This document shows positions 1-6,678 of a stretch of DNA of 10,280 nucleotides, in pieces. How positions within the stretch are numbered: position 1 is the stretch's first letter; the number at the start of each line of letters is the position of its first letter. The DNA comes from JBHHXR01 sp046757205 (GTDB lineage Bacteria; Pseudomonadota; Alphaproteobacteria; Rhodobacterales; Rhodobacteraceae): positions 1 to 10,280 of the forward strand of contig JBHHXR010000122.1 in NCBI GenBank assembly GCA_046757205.1, written 5' to 3'. The position numbers and the translations under genes are program-made. Under the pieces are notes generated by a model. It had not been told where the DNA came from, made no database searches, and saw only the letters and a program-made list of their open reading frames with translations.

Positions 1-92
1 CCGGTCAGAACGCCACCGAGGAGGAAATTCCGTGACCGAAACGCCGAACGCAGAATGCCGCTCTCCGGACGGGCAACGATGGCGTCGCTCAT
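1..92 (-). CDS. DppC/OppC-type ABC transporter permease, N-terminal fragment
   Basis: This is the first 30 codons of a gene that continues beyond the left edge. Its ATG (92-90) overlaps the TGA of the upstream permease gene (91-89) in an ATGA junction, the usual sign of translational coupling between the two permease genes of a peptide-type ABC importer. The visible peptide begins MSDAIVARPESGILR and reaches FLLGGVLT, which matches the short polar cytoplasmic head and the beginning of the first membrane helix expected of a DppC-like subunit. The assignment rests mainly on position after a DppB-type gene and on the N-terminal pattern. The ATP-binding subunits (DppD/DppF-like) would be expected further left, outside the window. 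Confidence 0.7.
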   Translation of the reverse strand, partial: MSDAIVARPESGILRSAFRSRNFLLGGVLT

Positions 93-1036
93 GTCCGCCG
101 CCTCAGCCGAGGGTCGACCCAGGCGTAGGTGAGGTCGACGAGGAAAGTCACCAGCGCCACGGCAAAGACCAGGATCATCACCACGCTTTCGACCACGATC
201 AGGTCGCGCTGCGTGATACCCTGGAACACCAGCCGCCCGAGGCCGGGCAGGAAGAACACGTTCTCGATGATGATCGCGCCGGCGAGCAGGAACGAGAACT
301 GAAGGCCGAGAATGGTCAGAACCGGGATCATCGCGTTGCGCAGCGCGTGGCGCCACAGCGCCTGTTTCCGGGTCAGCCCCTTTGCCCGCGCGGTCCGGAC
401 GAAATCCTCGTCCAGCGTGTCGAGCAGGGAGGAGCGGATCACCCGCGCCAGGATCGACGCCTGCGGCAGCGCAAGCGATATCGCCGGCAGCGTCAGGGAT
501 TTCATGCCGAGCCAGAAGCCCTTGTCCCAACCGGGAAAACCGCCAGCGGAAAACCATCGAAGCGTGATGGAAAACAGCAGCACCAGAAGCATGGCAAACC
601 AGAAATTCGGCACCGCGATGCCAAGCTGGGTTGCCCCCATTACCGAGACATCCCCGACCGAGCCGCGCCGCGATGCCGCCAGGATTCCGGCCGGAAACGC
701 GATGGCCGTGGAAAGCGTCAGCGCATAAACGGCCAAGGGCAGCGATATCCACAAACGGTCGCCGATGAGTTCCGCAACCGGCGTCCGGTAGGTGTAGCTC
801 ACCCCGAAATCACCGACCGCCATTCCGGAAAGCCAGTGCAGGTAGCGCAGCGGCGCCGATGCATTCAGCCCAAGCTCGGCCTTCAGCGCGGCGACGGTAT
901 CGGGCTCTGCGTTAAGGCCGAGCATGTAAGACGCCGGGTCGCCGGGAATGACTTCTATCACCAGGAAAATGACCACGCTCGCGGCCAGCAGGCTGAGCAG
1001 CAGGGACACGAAGCGCTTGGCAGCAAAGGTGAGCAT
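89..1036 (-). CDS. DppB/OppB-type ABC transporter permease
   Basis: This is an inner-membrane permease of a peptide/nickel/opine-type (family 5 binding protein) ABC importer, 315 residues, the normal length for DppB. An N-terminal membrane helix (about residues 9-30) ends in the family-typical IPGDPASYMLG. A periplasmic loop follows, then further hydrophobic segments near 97-122, 133-157, 178-197, 240-262 and 281-305. The cytoplasmic EAA loop that contacts the ATPase is clear at about 213-240 (RTARAKGLTRKQALWRHALR), followed by ENVFFLPGLGRL and the C-terminal YAWVDPRLR, all hallmarks of this subfamily. It would pair with the DppC-type protein whose gene overlaps its stop. The ATG at 1036 is the only sensible start, since an in-frame TAA lies nine bases upstream, but no Shine-Dalgarno sequence is visible before it. 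The substrate cannot be read from the permease; a lysine-containing peptide or acyl-lysine is inferred from the neighbours. Confidence 0.93.
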   Translation of the reverse strand: MLTFAAKRFVSLLLSLLAASVVIFLVIEVIPGDPASYMLGLNAEPDTVAALKAELGLNASAPLRYLHWLSGMAVGDFGVSYTYRTPVAELIGDRLWISLPLAVYALTLSTAIAFPAGILAASRRGSVGDVSVMGATQLGIAVPNFWFAMLLVLLFSITLRWFSAGGFPGWDKGFWLGMKSLTLPAISLALPQASILARVIRSSLLDTLDEDFVRTARAKGLTRKQALWRHALRNAMIPVLTILGLQFSFLLAGAIIIENVFFLPGLGRLVFQGITQRDLIVVESVVMILVFAVALVTFLVDLTYAWVDPRLRRRT

Positions 1037-1086
1037 GTGCGGTTACGGCGTCCGGTCGGCTATGGGGAAATTGCCAAAACTCAAAC

Positions 1087-1108
1087 GCCCCGGCCACCGG
1101 GCCGGGGC
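1087..1108 (-). other. GC-rich hairpin, distal of a pair
   Basis: A perfect 9-bp inverted repeat (GCCCCGGCC, four-base loop, GGCCGGGGC) lies between the binding-protein gene and the permease gene. On the transcribed strand it is followed by only a broken T-run (GTTTGAGTTTT), so it is at best a weak terminator. In transporter operons such hairpins after the binding-protein gene often protect the upstream mRNA and lower expression of the permeases; that role here is inferred. One arm can alternatively pair with the companion hairpin at 1137-1157. Confidence 0.6.
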
Positions 1109-1136
1109 CTCATGTCGGGTATGCCGTAACCACGAG

Positions 1137-1157
1137 GCCCCGGCTTGCGGCCGGGGC
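1137..1157 (-). other. GC-rich hairpin, proximal of a pair
   Basis: A perfect 8-bp inverted repeat (GCCCCGGC, five-base loop, GCCGGGGC) begins 18 bp after the stop codon of the binding-protein gene. It shares its core with the hairpin at 1087-1108. No T-run follows on the minus strand, so it does not look like an intrinsic terminator. The pair could act as a 3' stabiliser for the binding-protein message or as a partial attenuator before the permease genes (inference). Confidence 0.6.
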
Positions 1158-1175
1158 GGTATCGCGGTTGACGGC

Positions 1176-2657
1176 TCACTCCCAATAGACCCCTGTCAGA
1201 TCATTGGCCTGCGTCGGCGAGTTTTCCCACAACCCTTTCAAGTTGGAGCGGGCGACGGAGGTACGGGCAAGCTGGAACAGGTAGCCGTTCACGTAGTCCT
1301 CGGCGATCTTGCGCTGTGCGGCCTGCAGGAGCTTGGTGCGCTCCGCCTCGTCCGTCGTGACGTTCAGCTTCTCCATGATCGCCTTGAACTCGTCGCTGGA
1401 GTACTGGAAATAGTAGTCGTCACGCGCGTAGATGCCGATATCCATCGGCTCGGTATGGCTGACAATGGTCAGGTCGTAGTCCTTGCCGCGGAACACCTGC
1501 TCCAGCCACTGCGCCCATTCCAGGTTGGAAATCTCCAGATCGATCCCGACCTTGCGCAACTGGTCGGCGATGATCTCGCCGCCGCGCCGCGCGTAAGAGG
1601 GCGGCGGCAGTTTCAGCGTCGCCTTGAAGCCGTTCGGGAAGCCGGCCTCGGCCAGCAGCTTTTTCGACAGCGCCGGATCGTAGTTCGACAGGCCGGTCAG
1701 GTCGACATAGGCCGGGTTGTGCGGCGCGAAATGGGTACCGATGGGCGTACCGTAGCCGAACATCGCGCCGTCGATGATCGCCTGCCGGTCGATGGCGTGG
1801 GCAACCGCCTCGCGGACCCGGACATCGTCAAACGGCGGCTTCTTGTTGTTGGTCGAAAGGATGGTCTCGCCTTCGGTGGAGCCGACCACCACGTTGAACC
1901 GGGGATCGGCCTTGAGCTGGTCCAGAAGCTCCGGTGCCGGGAAGCCCGGGAAGGCGTCGATATCTTCGGCCATTACCGCAGCAAAGGCCGCCGTCGGGTC
2001 GGAGATGAACTTGAACGTCGCCTTGTCCAGCGCAACCGGCTCTCCCCAGTAATCGGGGTTTTTCACGATTGAAACGTGATCGCCCTTGACCCATTCGGAG
2101 AACTTGAACGGGCCGGTTCCTATCGGGTTCGTCGCGTTGCCATCGGCGCTGCTGCGCGACACGATAACGGCGTCGCCCCACGCCAGGTTGAACAGCATCG
2201 CGCCGGTCGGCTGCTTGAGCGTGATCCGCACCGTTATGGGGTCGAGTGCGTCCACATAGGTGATGGGCTTGAACAACGCTTTCTGCGCGTTCGTGCTGTC
2301 TTCGGCCATCGCCCTTTCAAGCGAAAACTTGACGTCCCGCGAGTCGAATTTCGCCCCGTCGTGGAACGTCACTCCGGAACGAAGGGTGAAGGTGTATTCC
2401 AGCCCGTTATCCGAAATCCACCACGAGCTTGCCAGCGCCGGGCGGATGGAGCCGTCCGGGCCGAACCGGGTGAGCCCCTCGAAGACGTTGGCGTATACCA
2501 CCTCGTCGATGGCGGCTGCGGCGCCGCCCGTCGGGTCGAGCATCGGCGGTTCGAGCTGCATTCCGATGGTGACTTCGCCCGCCGCGAAGGCCGGCGACCA
2601 CAGGGCAGTCAGCCCCAGCGCAGCAACCGCTGCGACCCGTGTTACGGCGTGTTTCAT
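1176..2657 (-). CDS. Periplasmic solute-binding protein, DppA/OppA family (SBP_bac_5)
   Basis: This is the extracytoplasmic binding protein of the ABC importer, 493 residues from the chosen start. It opens with a Sec signal peptide: MKHAVTR, a hydrophobic stretch, then AFA before AGE, with likely cleavage near residue 25. No lipobox cysteine is present, as expected for a free Gram-negative periplasmic protein. The family signature is clear at about residues 74-115: ALASSWWISDNGLEYTFTLR, then GVTFHDGAKF, DVKFSLERA. Further on are IGTGPFKFSEW and VREAVAHAIDR, also typical. The ATG at 2657 is preferred over an in-frame ATG at 2672, because GGAGGAGGG lies just upstream of 2657 and the five extra residues would overlap that site. 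Family 5 proteins bind peptides, opines, nickel or other solutes, so the ligand is not determined by sequence. Its place directly after an M20 deacylase gene suggests the ligand is a peptide or N-acylated amino acid (inference). Confidence 0.94.
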   Translation of the reverse strand: MKHAVTRVAAVAALGLTALWSPAFAAGEVTIGMQLEPPMLDPTGGAAAAIDEVVYANVFEGLTRFGPDGSIRPALASSWWISDNGLEYTFTLRSGVTFHDGAKFDSRDVKFSLERAMAEDSTNAQKALFKPITYVDALDPITVRITLKQPTGAMLFNLAWGDAVIVSRSSADGNATNPIGTGPFKFSEWVKGDHVSIVKNPDYWGEPVALDKATFKFISDPTAAFAAVMAEDIDAFPGFPAPELLDQLKADPRFNVVVGSTEGETILSTNNKKPPFDDVRVREAVAHAIDRQAIIDGAMFGYGTPIGTHFAPHNPAYVDLTGLSNYDPALSKKLLAEAGFPNGFKATLKLPPPSYARRGGEIIADQLRKVGIDLEISNLEWAQWLEQVFRGKDYDLTIVSHTEPMDIGIYARDDYYFQYSSDEFKAIMEKLNVTTDEAERTKLLQAAQRKIAEDYVNGYLFQLARTSVARSNLKGLWENSPTQANDLTGVYWE

Positions 2658-2660
2658 TTT

Positions 2661-2670
2661 TCCCTCCTCC
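2661..2670 (-). promoter_or_regulatory. Strong Shine-Dalgarno of the binding-protein gene
   Basis: GGAGGAGGGA on the minus strand lies three bases before the ATG at 2657. It decides the start codon, since the alternative ATG at 2672 overlaps it. It is the strongest ribosome-binding site in the window, consistent with the excess of binding protein over permease that such importers need. Confidence 0.75.
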
Positions 2671-2679
2671 ATTGAACCC

Positions 2680-2699
2680 GGACCGCCAGACGGTGGTCC
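2680..2699 (-). other. Imperfect hairpin before the binding-protein gene
   Basis: An 8-bp inverted repeat with one mismatch (GGACCACC, four-base loop, GGCGGTCC on the minus strand) fills most of the 46-bp gap after the deacylase stop. No T-run follows. It could serve as an mRNA processing or stability element, but may be chance in GC-rich DNA. Confidence 0.3.
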
Positions 2700-2703
2700 C
2701 GCA

Positions 2704-3990
2704 TTAATCCAGCAGCAGGTCGGCCAGCGTCAGCGCCATGACCTTTGCTGCGTCCCGCATGTCGTCGATCCCGACATATTCGTCCGGCTGGTGCGCCAGA
2801 TCGAGTATCCCCGGACCGTACGCCACACAATTCCTGAGCTTTCCGATCCTGTCGATATGTTTTTGATCATAAGTGCCCGGCGAGACGACAAAATCCGGCT
2901 CGACTCCGAGCACCGAAGCGACGGAGTTGGAGAGGCTCCGCACGATGGGCGCATCCTCCCGCGTCATTGTCGGCAGCACTTCATGCAGGTCGCGGATCGA
3001 GTAGCTCAGGTCCGGCCGCCGGTCCCGCAGGTCATCAAGCGCGGCGCGGATTTCGTCCTTCACGTCCCGCAATCTCTCCTCGATCAGGAAGCGGCGGTCG
3101 ACGATCATCCGGCAACTGTGCGGCACGCAGGGCGCCGGCAGCCCGGTGTAGTCGTCGCCTGGTTCCGCCTCGCCGCCGTGGATCGAGTTGATGTTGAGCG
3201 TGGACCGCCGGGCGCCGTCCGGCACCACGGGCATGTCGGTGCGTTTCGCGGCCAGCGCCGGGTAGAGCCTCTCCTCGAACTGGTTCAGGACGGCGCCCAT
3301 GTGGCGGACCGCGCAGTCGCCGAGAAACGGCATGGAACCGTGTGCGATCCGTCCGAAGGTTTCGATTTCGGCCCAGTAGACCCCGCGATGGCCGAGGCAT
3401 ATCCGGTCCTTGTTCAACGGTTCGGGGATGATCACGTGCTGCACGCGGTCGGGGCTGAAAAATCCCTTTTCCGCCAGATGGGCGACGCCGCCGAAGCCGC
3501 CCGACTCCTCGTCGGCGGTGCCGGAAATCTCGATCGCGCCGGAATAGTCGGGGAAACGGCCGATGAACGCCTCGGCGGCGATGATCGACGCCGCCAGCCC
3601 GCCCTTCATGTCGCACGCTCCGCGCCCAAAAAGCTTTCGGTCGCGGATTTCACCGGCAAAGGGATCGACACTCCACCCCGAGCCGACCGTCACGACGTCG
3701 GTATGCGAATTGAAGTGCACGCAGTCTCCCGCGCGGCGGCCTTCGTGCCGCGCGACGACGTTCCAGCGCGGGTAACGGTCGCTGTCGCCGGGCGCGCCTT
3801 CGGCCCGCACGAATTCCGTTTCAAACCCGTGACGCGAGAGACGCCGCTTCAGAACCTCGCAAATCTCGAAGTACCGATCGCCGGGCGGATTGAGCGTCGG
3901 GATCGCGATCAGTTCACGGGTCAGCGCGACAAGATCGTCCTCCCGCGCATCGATGTCTTCGCACAGACCGGAAAATTGCCCATCGCGCAT
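2704..3990 (-). CDS. M20-family deacylase/dipeptidase, ArgE/DapE type
   Basis: This is a cytoplasmic binuclear-zinc amidohydrolase of the M20 family, 428 residues, a normal length for the ArgE/DapE-like deacylase group. All catalytic elements are visible. HTD is at 96-98 (H96 metal ligand). GRGACDMKGG supplies bridging D127. ADEESGG carries the general-base E161 and ligand E162. IIPEP carries E190, and AHQPDEY near the C-terminus has H400. The dimerisation domain lies between, about residues 200-320. Family members remove acetyl, succinyl or formyl groups from amino acids or split dipeptides, so the exact substrate is not readable. The neighbours on both sides, a lysine-oxidising enzyme and a peptide-type importer, make release of lysine from an imported N-acyl-lysine or lysyl peptide the most economical reading (inference). 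The ATG at 3990 has AGGGG about eight bases upstream and an in-frame stop further up. Ectoine degradation uses an analogous importer-plus-M20-deacetylase arrangement. Confidence 0.9.
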   Translation of the reverse strand: MRDGQFSGLCEDIDAREDDLVALTRELIAIPTLNPPGDRYFEICEVLKRRLSRHGFETEFVRAEGAPGDSDRYPRWNVVARHEGRRAGDCVHFNSHTDVVTVGSGWSVDPFAGEIRDRKLFGRGACDMKGGLAASIIAAEAFIGRFPDYSGAIEISGTADEESGGFGGVAHLAEKGFFSPDRVQHVIIPEPLNKDRICLGHRGVYWAEIETFGRIAHGSMPFLGDCAVRHMGAVLNQFEERLYPALAAKRTDMPVVPDGARRSTLNINSIHGGEAEPGDDYTGLPAPCVPHSCRMIVDRRFLIEERLRDVKDEIRAALDDLRDRRPDLSYSIRDLHEVLPTMTREDAPIVRSLSNSVASVLGVEPDFVVSPGTYDQKHIDRIGKLRNCVAYGPGILDLAHQPDEYVGIDDMRDAAKVMALTLADLLLD

Positions 3991-4091
3991 GCGGCGCGTC
4001 CCCTTTTCAGGCGGCAGTCTTCGTCAAAAGCGCGATGTCCGCAAGTGGCAACCGCCGGCGGCGAAGATTCCGGCGCCGACAAAAGCCGGGT
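3991..4091 (-). other. 101-bp gap between dehydrogenase and deacylase genes
   Basis: This is the widest gap within the enzyme genes. It is GC-rich and contains no convincing -35/-10 pair: TTGACG occurs near 4026 but has no matching -10. There is no T-tailed hairpin and no small reading frame with a ribosome-binding site. The downstream genes are probably read through from upstream, but a weak internal promoter cannot be excluded. Confidence 0.4.
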
Positions 4092-5159
4092 TCACGCCGT
4101 CTCGCCGGAAAACAGGCTTCCGGTTTTCGTTCTCAGAAACTCCGCCAGCGGAACTGACTCCTGCTTCAGGAAACCGGCTTGAGGCAAGATGCCCGACCTC
4201 ACCAGTTCCATGACCGCAACCACCGAGGCCGAGGTCGTCCAGGCAATCGCGGTTTCCCGCAGCCCGGCAAGATCCTTCGGCTTGTAGGCGCGGACGAACT
4301 CGTTGCGCTGCAGCCTGCCTTCGATGATCCCCTCCGCCGAGATGTGAAGATAAACAACGTCGTCATCGACGGGCGGCTTCGCGTTTACCAGTATCTCCCC
4401 GGCAAGCTCGCGCCGCTCGCGCATCAGAAGTTCGTGGAAGAAGAAATTCATCAGCTGCATGTGACCCGGGTAACGCATTGTCTTGTAGTCGATATTGTCG
4501 ACCGTCCCCAGATACGTGTCGCACATGGTCCCCAGCCCGCCCGACGTCGTGAAAGCCTCGAGTTTCATGCCCTCGACATAGACGGTTTCGTGCCATTCCA
4601 TCGGCGAGACCCACTTGCGCTCGCCTTCCTCGATCACCTCGCAGTCATTGAGGTATTCGTTCACCACGCCCTCGGGCGACCAGTTGAAGGCGTATCCCAT
4701 CAGCCCGGTCGGGTGCTGCGGCAGGGCGCCCACCCGCATGCGGCAGGAGCGGCAGGTTTCGAACGACGATATCAGCGACGCCCCGACGATCCCCACGAAG
4801 CCCGGCGCCAGCCCGCATTGCGGCGCCATCAGCCCTTCGGAGGTCTTGGCCAGTTCGCGGATCCGCCCGGTGGTCGGAACGTCCTCGGTCAGGTCGAAAT
4901 AATGGATGCCCGCGGCGTGCGCGGCTTCGGCGACGCCGGTATTCAGGTGATAGGGCAGGCAGGACAGCACCGCGTCCATGTCTTCCAGCCGGCGGCGAAT
5001 TCCGTCCGGGTCGGCAAGCTCGACCCGCTCGACGGCGAAGGGGTATTCCCGCCGCAATGTCCGGGCGTCGAAACCGGTCACGGCGAATCCGCTCCCGTGA
5101 AGCAGCCGGGCGGCCAGCGACCCGATCTTTCCCAACCCCAGGACTGCTATCTTTTCCAC
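4092..5159 (-). CDS. Lysine 6-dehydrogenase-like, saccharopine dehydrogenase family
   Basis: This is an NAD(P)-dependent oxidoreductase of 355 residues. The N-terminus has the Rossmann fingerprint GLGKIG at residues 8-13, and the fold continues through VLSCLPYHLNTGVAEAAHAAG and HYFDLTED. The central segment LEAFTTSGGLGTMCDTYLG followed by YKTMRYPGH resembles, from memory, the lysine 6-dehydrogenases (EC 1.4.1.18) of Geobacillus and Agrobacterium more closely than true saccharopine dehydrogenases, which are also longer. Such enzymes oxidatively deaminate the epsilon carbon of L-lysine to allysine, which cyclises to piperideine-6-carboxylate, releasing ammonia and NADH. That product is the substrate of the ALDH7-type enzyme encoded 3 bp upstream, which strongly supports the call. 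Translation starts at GTG (5159), with GAGG in the last codons of the preceding gene serving as ribosome-binding site, so the two genes are probably translationally coupled. A carboxynorspermidine/saccharopine dehydrogenase role is the main alternative. Confidence 0.8.
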   Translation of the reverse strand: MEKIAVLGLGKIGSLAARLLHGSGFAVTGFDARTLRREYPFAVERVELADPDGIRRRLEDMDAVLSCLPYHLNTGVAEAAHAAGIHYFDLTEDVPTTGRIRELAKTSEGLMAPQCGLAPGFVGIVGASLISSFETCRSCRMRVGALPQHPTGLMGYAFNWSPEGVVNEYLNDCEVIEEGERKWVSPMEWHETVYVEGMKLEAFTTSGGLGTMCDTYLGTVDNIDYKTMRYPGHMQLMNFFFHELLMRERRELAGEILVNAKPPVDDDVVYLHISAEGIIEGRLQRNEFVRAYKPKDLAGLRETAIAWTTSASVVAVMELVRSGILPQAGFLKQESVPLAEFLRTKTGSLFSGETA

Positions 5160-5162
5160 GCC

Positions 5163-6665
5163 CTAAACCTCGAACTTGATGCCCTGAGCCAACGGCAATT
5201 CGCGCGAATAGTTCACGGTGCTGGTCTGTCGCCGCATGTAACCCTTCCAGGCGTCCGAGCCGCTCTCGCGCCCGCCGCCGGTATCCTTCTCGCCGCCGAA
5301 CGCGCCACCGATCTCGGCGCCCGAAGGTCCGATATTGACGTTTGCAATGCCGCAGTCCGAACCGACAGCGGACAGAAACATCTCGGTCTCCCTGACGTCG
5401 GTCGAAAAGATGCTCGACGACAAACCCTGCGGCACGCCGTTGTGCAAGGCGATGGCCTCGTCCAACTCACGGTACTTCATCACGTACAGAATAGGCGCGA
5501 AAGTCTCGTGGCACACGACCTCGGTCTGCGCCGGCATTTCCGCGATGGCCGGTTTTGCATAGGCGGCATAGGGGTAGGTCTCCACCAGCGTCTGCCCGCC
5601 GCCGTGAACCGTGCCGCCGTCGGCGCGCACCTGTTGCAGAGCGCGTTCCATGGCCTCGAGCGCCGCCACGTCGATCAGCGGGCCGACCAGAACCCCGTCG
5701 ACCAGCGGGTTTCCGATGGGCAACGAGCCGTAGGTGGTTATCAGCCGGGGCAGAAGCTGATCGTAGATGTCTTCGTGAACGATCAGGCGGCGCAGCGTGG
5801 TGCAGCGCTGGCCCGCCGTACCGACAGCGGAAAACACGATGGCGCGCAAGGCCATCTCCAGGTCGGCCGAGGGTGCCACTATCATGGCGTTGTTGCCGCC
5901 AAGCTCCAGGATGCAACGGCCCATGCGCTCGGCAACCGCCGCGCCGACCGCCCGGCCCATCGGAACCGAGCCGGTGGCCGACACGATGGCCACGTCGCGG
6001 TCGCGCGCCAGCGCTTCGCCGCAGTCTCGCTTTCCGACGACGACCTGCGTCAGCGCCGCCGGCGCGTCCGGGCCAAAGCGATCGATGGCGCGCAGGCAGA
6101 TTTTCTGGCTCGCCAGCGCCGTCAGCGGTGTCTTTTCCGATGGTTTCCAGATCACCGGATCGCCGCACACCAGCGCAACGGCGGCGTTCCAGCACCACGG
6201 TGCGACGGGGAAGTTGAACGCGGTGATGACACCGCACAGGCCCATCGGATGCCATGTCTCGCGCATGGCGTGCCCGGGCCGCTCCGAGGCGATGGTCAAT
6301 CCGTATAGCTGCCGCGACAGGCCGACCGAGAAATCGCAGATGTCGATCATCTCCTGCACTTCGCCAAGCCCTTCCTGAAGTATCTTGCCGCATTCCAGAC
6401 TGACCAGCCGCCCGAGGTTGTCCTTCTCGCGGCGCAACTCTTCGCCGATCAGGCGCACCAGTTCGCCGCGGCGCGGGGCCGGGACCTGGCGCCACAGGCG
6501 GAAGGCTTCAACCCCCGAGGAAACCTTTCTTGCGACATCGGCCGGCAGGTCTTCGTGGAGGCGCGCGATTTCCGATCCGTCGATCGGCGTGTGAACGGCC
6601 AGCGTGCCGCTGTGCAAGTCGCTTTCTTCCAGCCCGTTCGAGCGGATGATTTCGGTGAAAGTCAT
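5163..6665 (-). CDS. Aldehyde dehydrogenase, ALDH7/antiquitin type (2-aminoadipate semialdehyde dehydrogenase)
   Basis: This NAD-dependent aldehyde dehydrogenase has 500 residues, the standard length. The catalytic cysteine is C288 in GTAGQRCTTLRRL, the general-base glutamate is E254 in ELGGNNAMI, and the oxyanion asparagine N151 sits in ITAFNFPVAPWCWN. K174 of WKPSEKTPLTA contacts the cofactor. The C-terminal block GAEIGGAFGGEKDTGGGRESG through YMRRQT and NYSRELPLAQGIKFEV is the distinctive signature of the antiquitin (ALDH7A1) family. Those enzymes oxidise 2-aminoadipate 6-semialdehyde, in equilibrium with piperideine-6-carboxylate, to 2-aminoadipate in lysine catabolism; bacterial counterparts include AmaB of Pseudomonas. 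Its place between the ThDP enzyme and the lysine 6-dehydrogenase gene fits exactly. The ATG at 6665 follows a GAGG and lies 13 bp after the previous stop. It might also accept other aldehydes, such as the glutarate semialdehyde that a 2-oxoadipate decarboxylase would yield (inference). Confidence 0.93.
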   Translation of the reverse strand: MTFTEIIRSNGLEESDLHSGTLAVHTPIDGSEIARLHEDLPADVARKVSSGVEAFRLWRQVPAPRRGELVRLIGEELRREKDNLGRLVSLECGKILQEGLGEVQEMIDICDFSVGLSRQLYGLTIASERPGHAMRETWHPMGLCGVITAFNFPVAPWCWNAAVALVCGDPVIWKPSEKTPLTALASQKICLRAIDRFGPDAPAALTQVVVGKRDCGEALARDRDVAIVSATGSVPMGRAVGAAVAERMGRCILELGGNNAMIVAPSADLEMALRAIVFSAVGTAGQRCTTLRRLIVHEDIYDQLLPRLITTYGSLPIGNPLVDGVLVGPLIDVAALEAMERALQQVRADGGTVHGGGQTLVETYPYAAYAKPAIAEMPAQTEVVCHETFAPILYVMKYRELDEAIALHNGVPQGLSSSIFSTDVRETEMFLSAVGSDCGIANVNIGPSGAEIGGAFGGEKDTGGGRESGSDAWKGYMRRQTSTVNYSRELPLAQGIKFEV

Positions 6666-6678
6666 TGGCAGCCTCGCT

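Noticed and set aside
1087..1108. Strong intrinsic terminator ending the operon before the permeases
   Set aside because: The stem is strong but only an interrupted T-run follows, and the permease genes need transcription from upstream since no promoter is visible in the gap.
32..2072. Plus-strand frames at 32-1129 and 948-2072
   Set aside because: Both are antisense to the permease and binding-protein genes, with no protein-family motifs.
2658..2672. Earlier ATG for the binding protein (MEEGK extension)
   Set aside because: The extra codons are the ribosome-binding site GGAGGAGGG itself; the signal peptide starts properly at the ATG at 2657.
2260..4182. 640-codon open frame on the plus strand
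   Set aside because: It is antisense to the binding-protein and M20 genes, whose family motifs are intact. Its translation is rich in Arg, His and Gly with no recognisable motif: a GC-driven shadow frame.
4179..6308. 709-codon open frame on the plus strand
   Set aside because: It is antisense to the lysine 6-dehydrogenase and ALDH7 genes; low-complexity Arg/Ala/His-rich translation, no family features.
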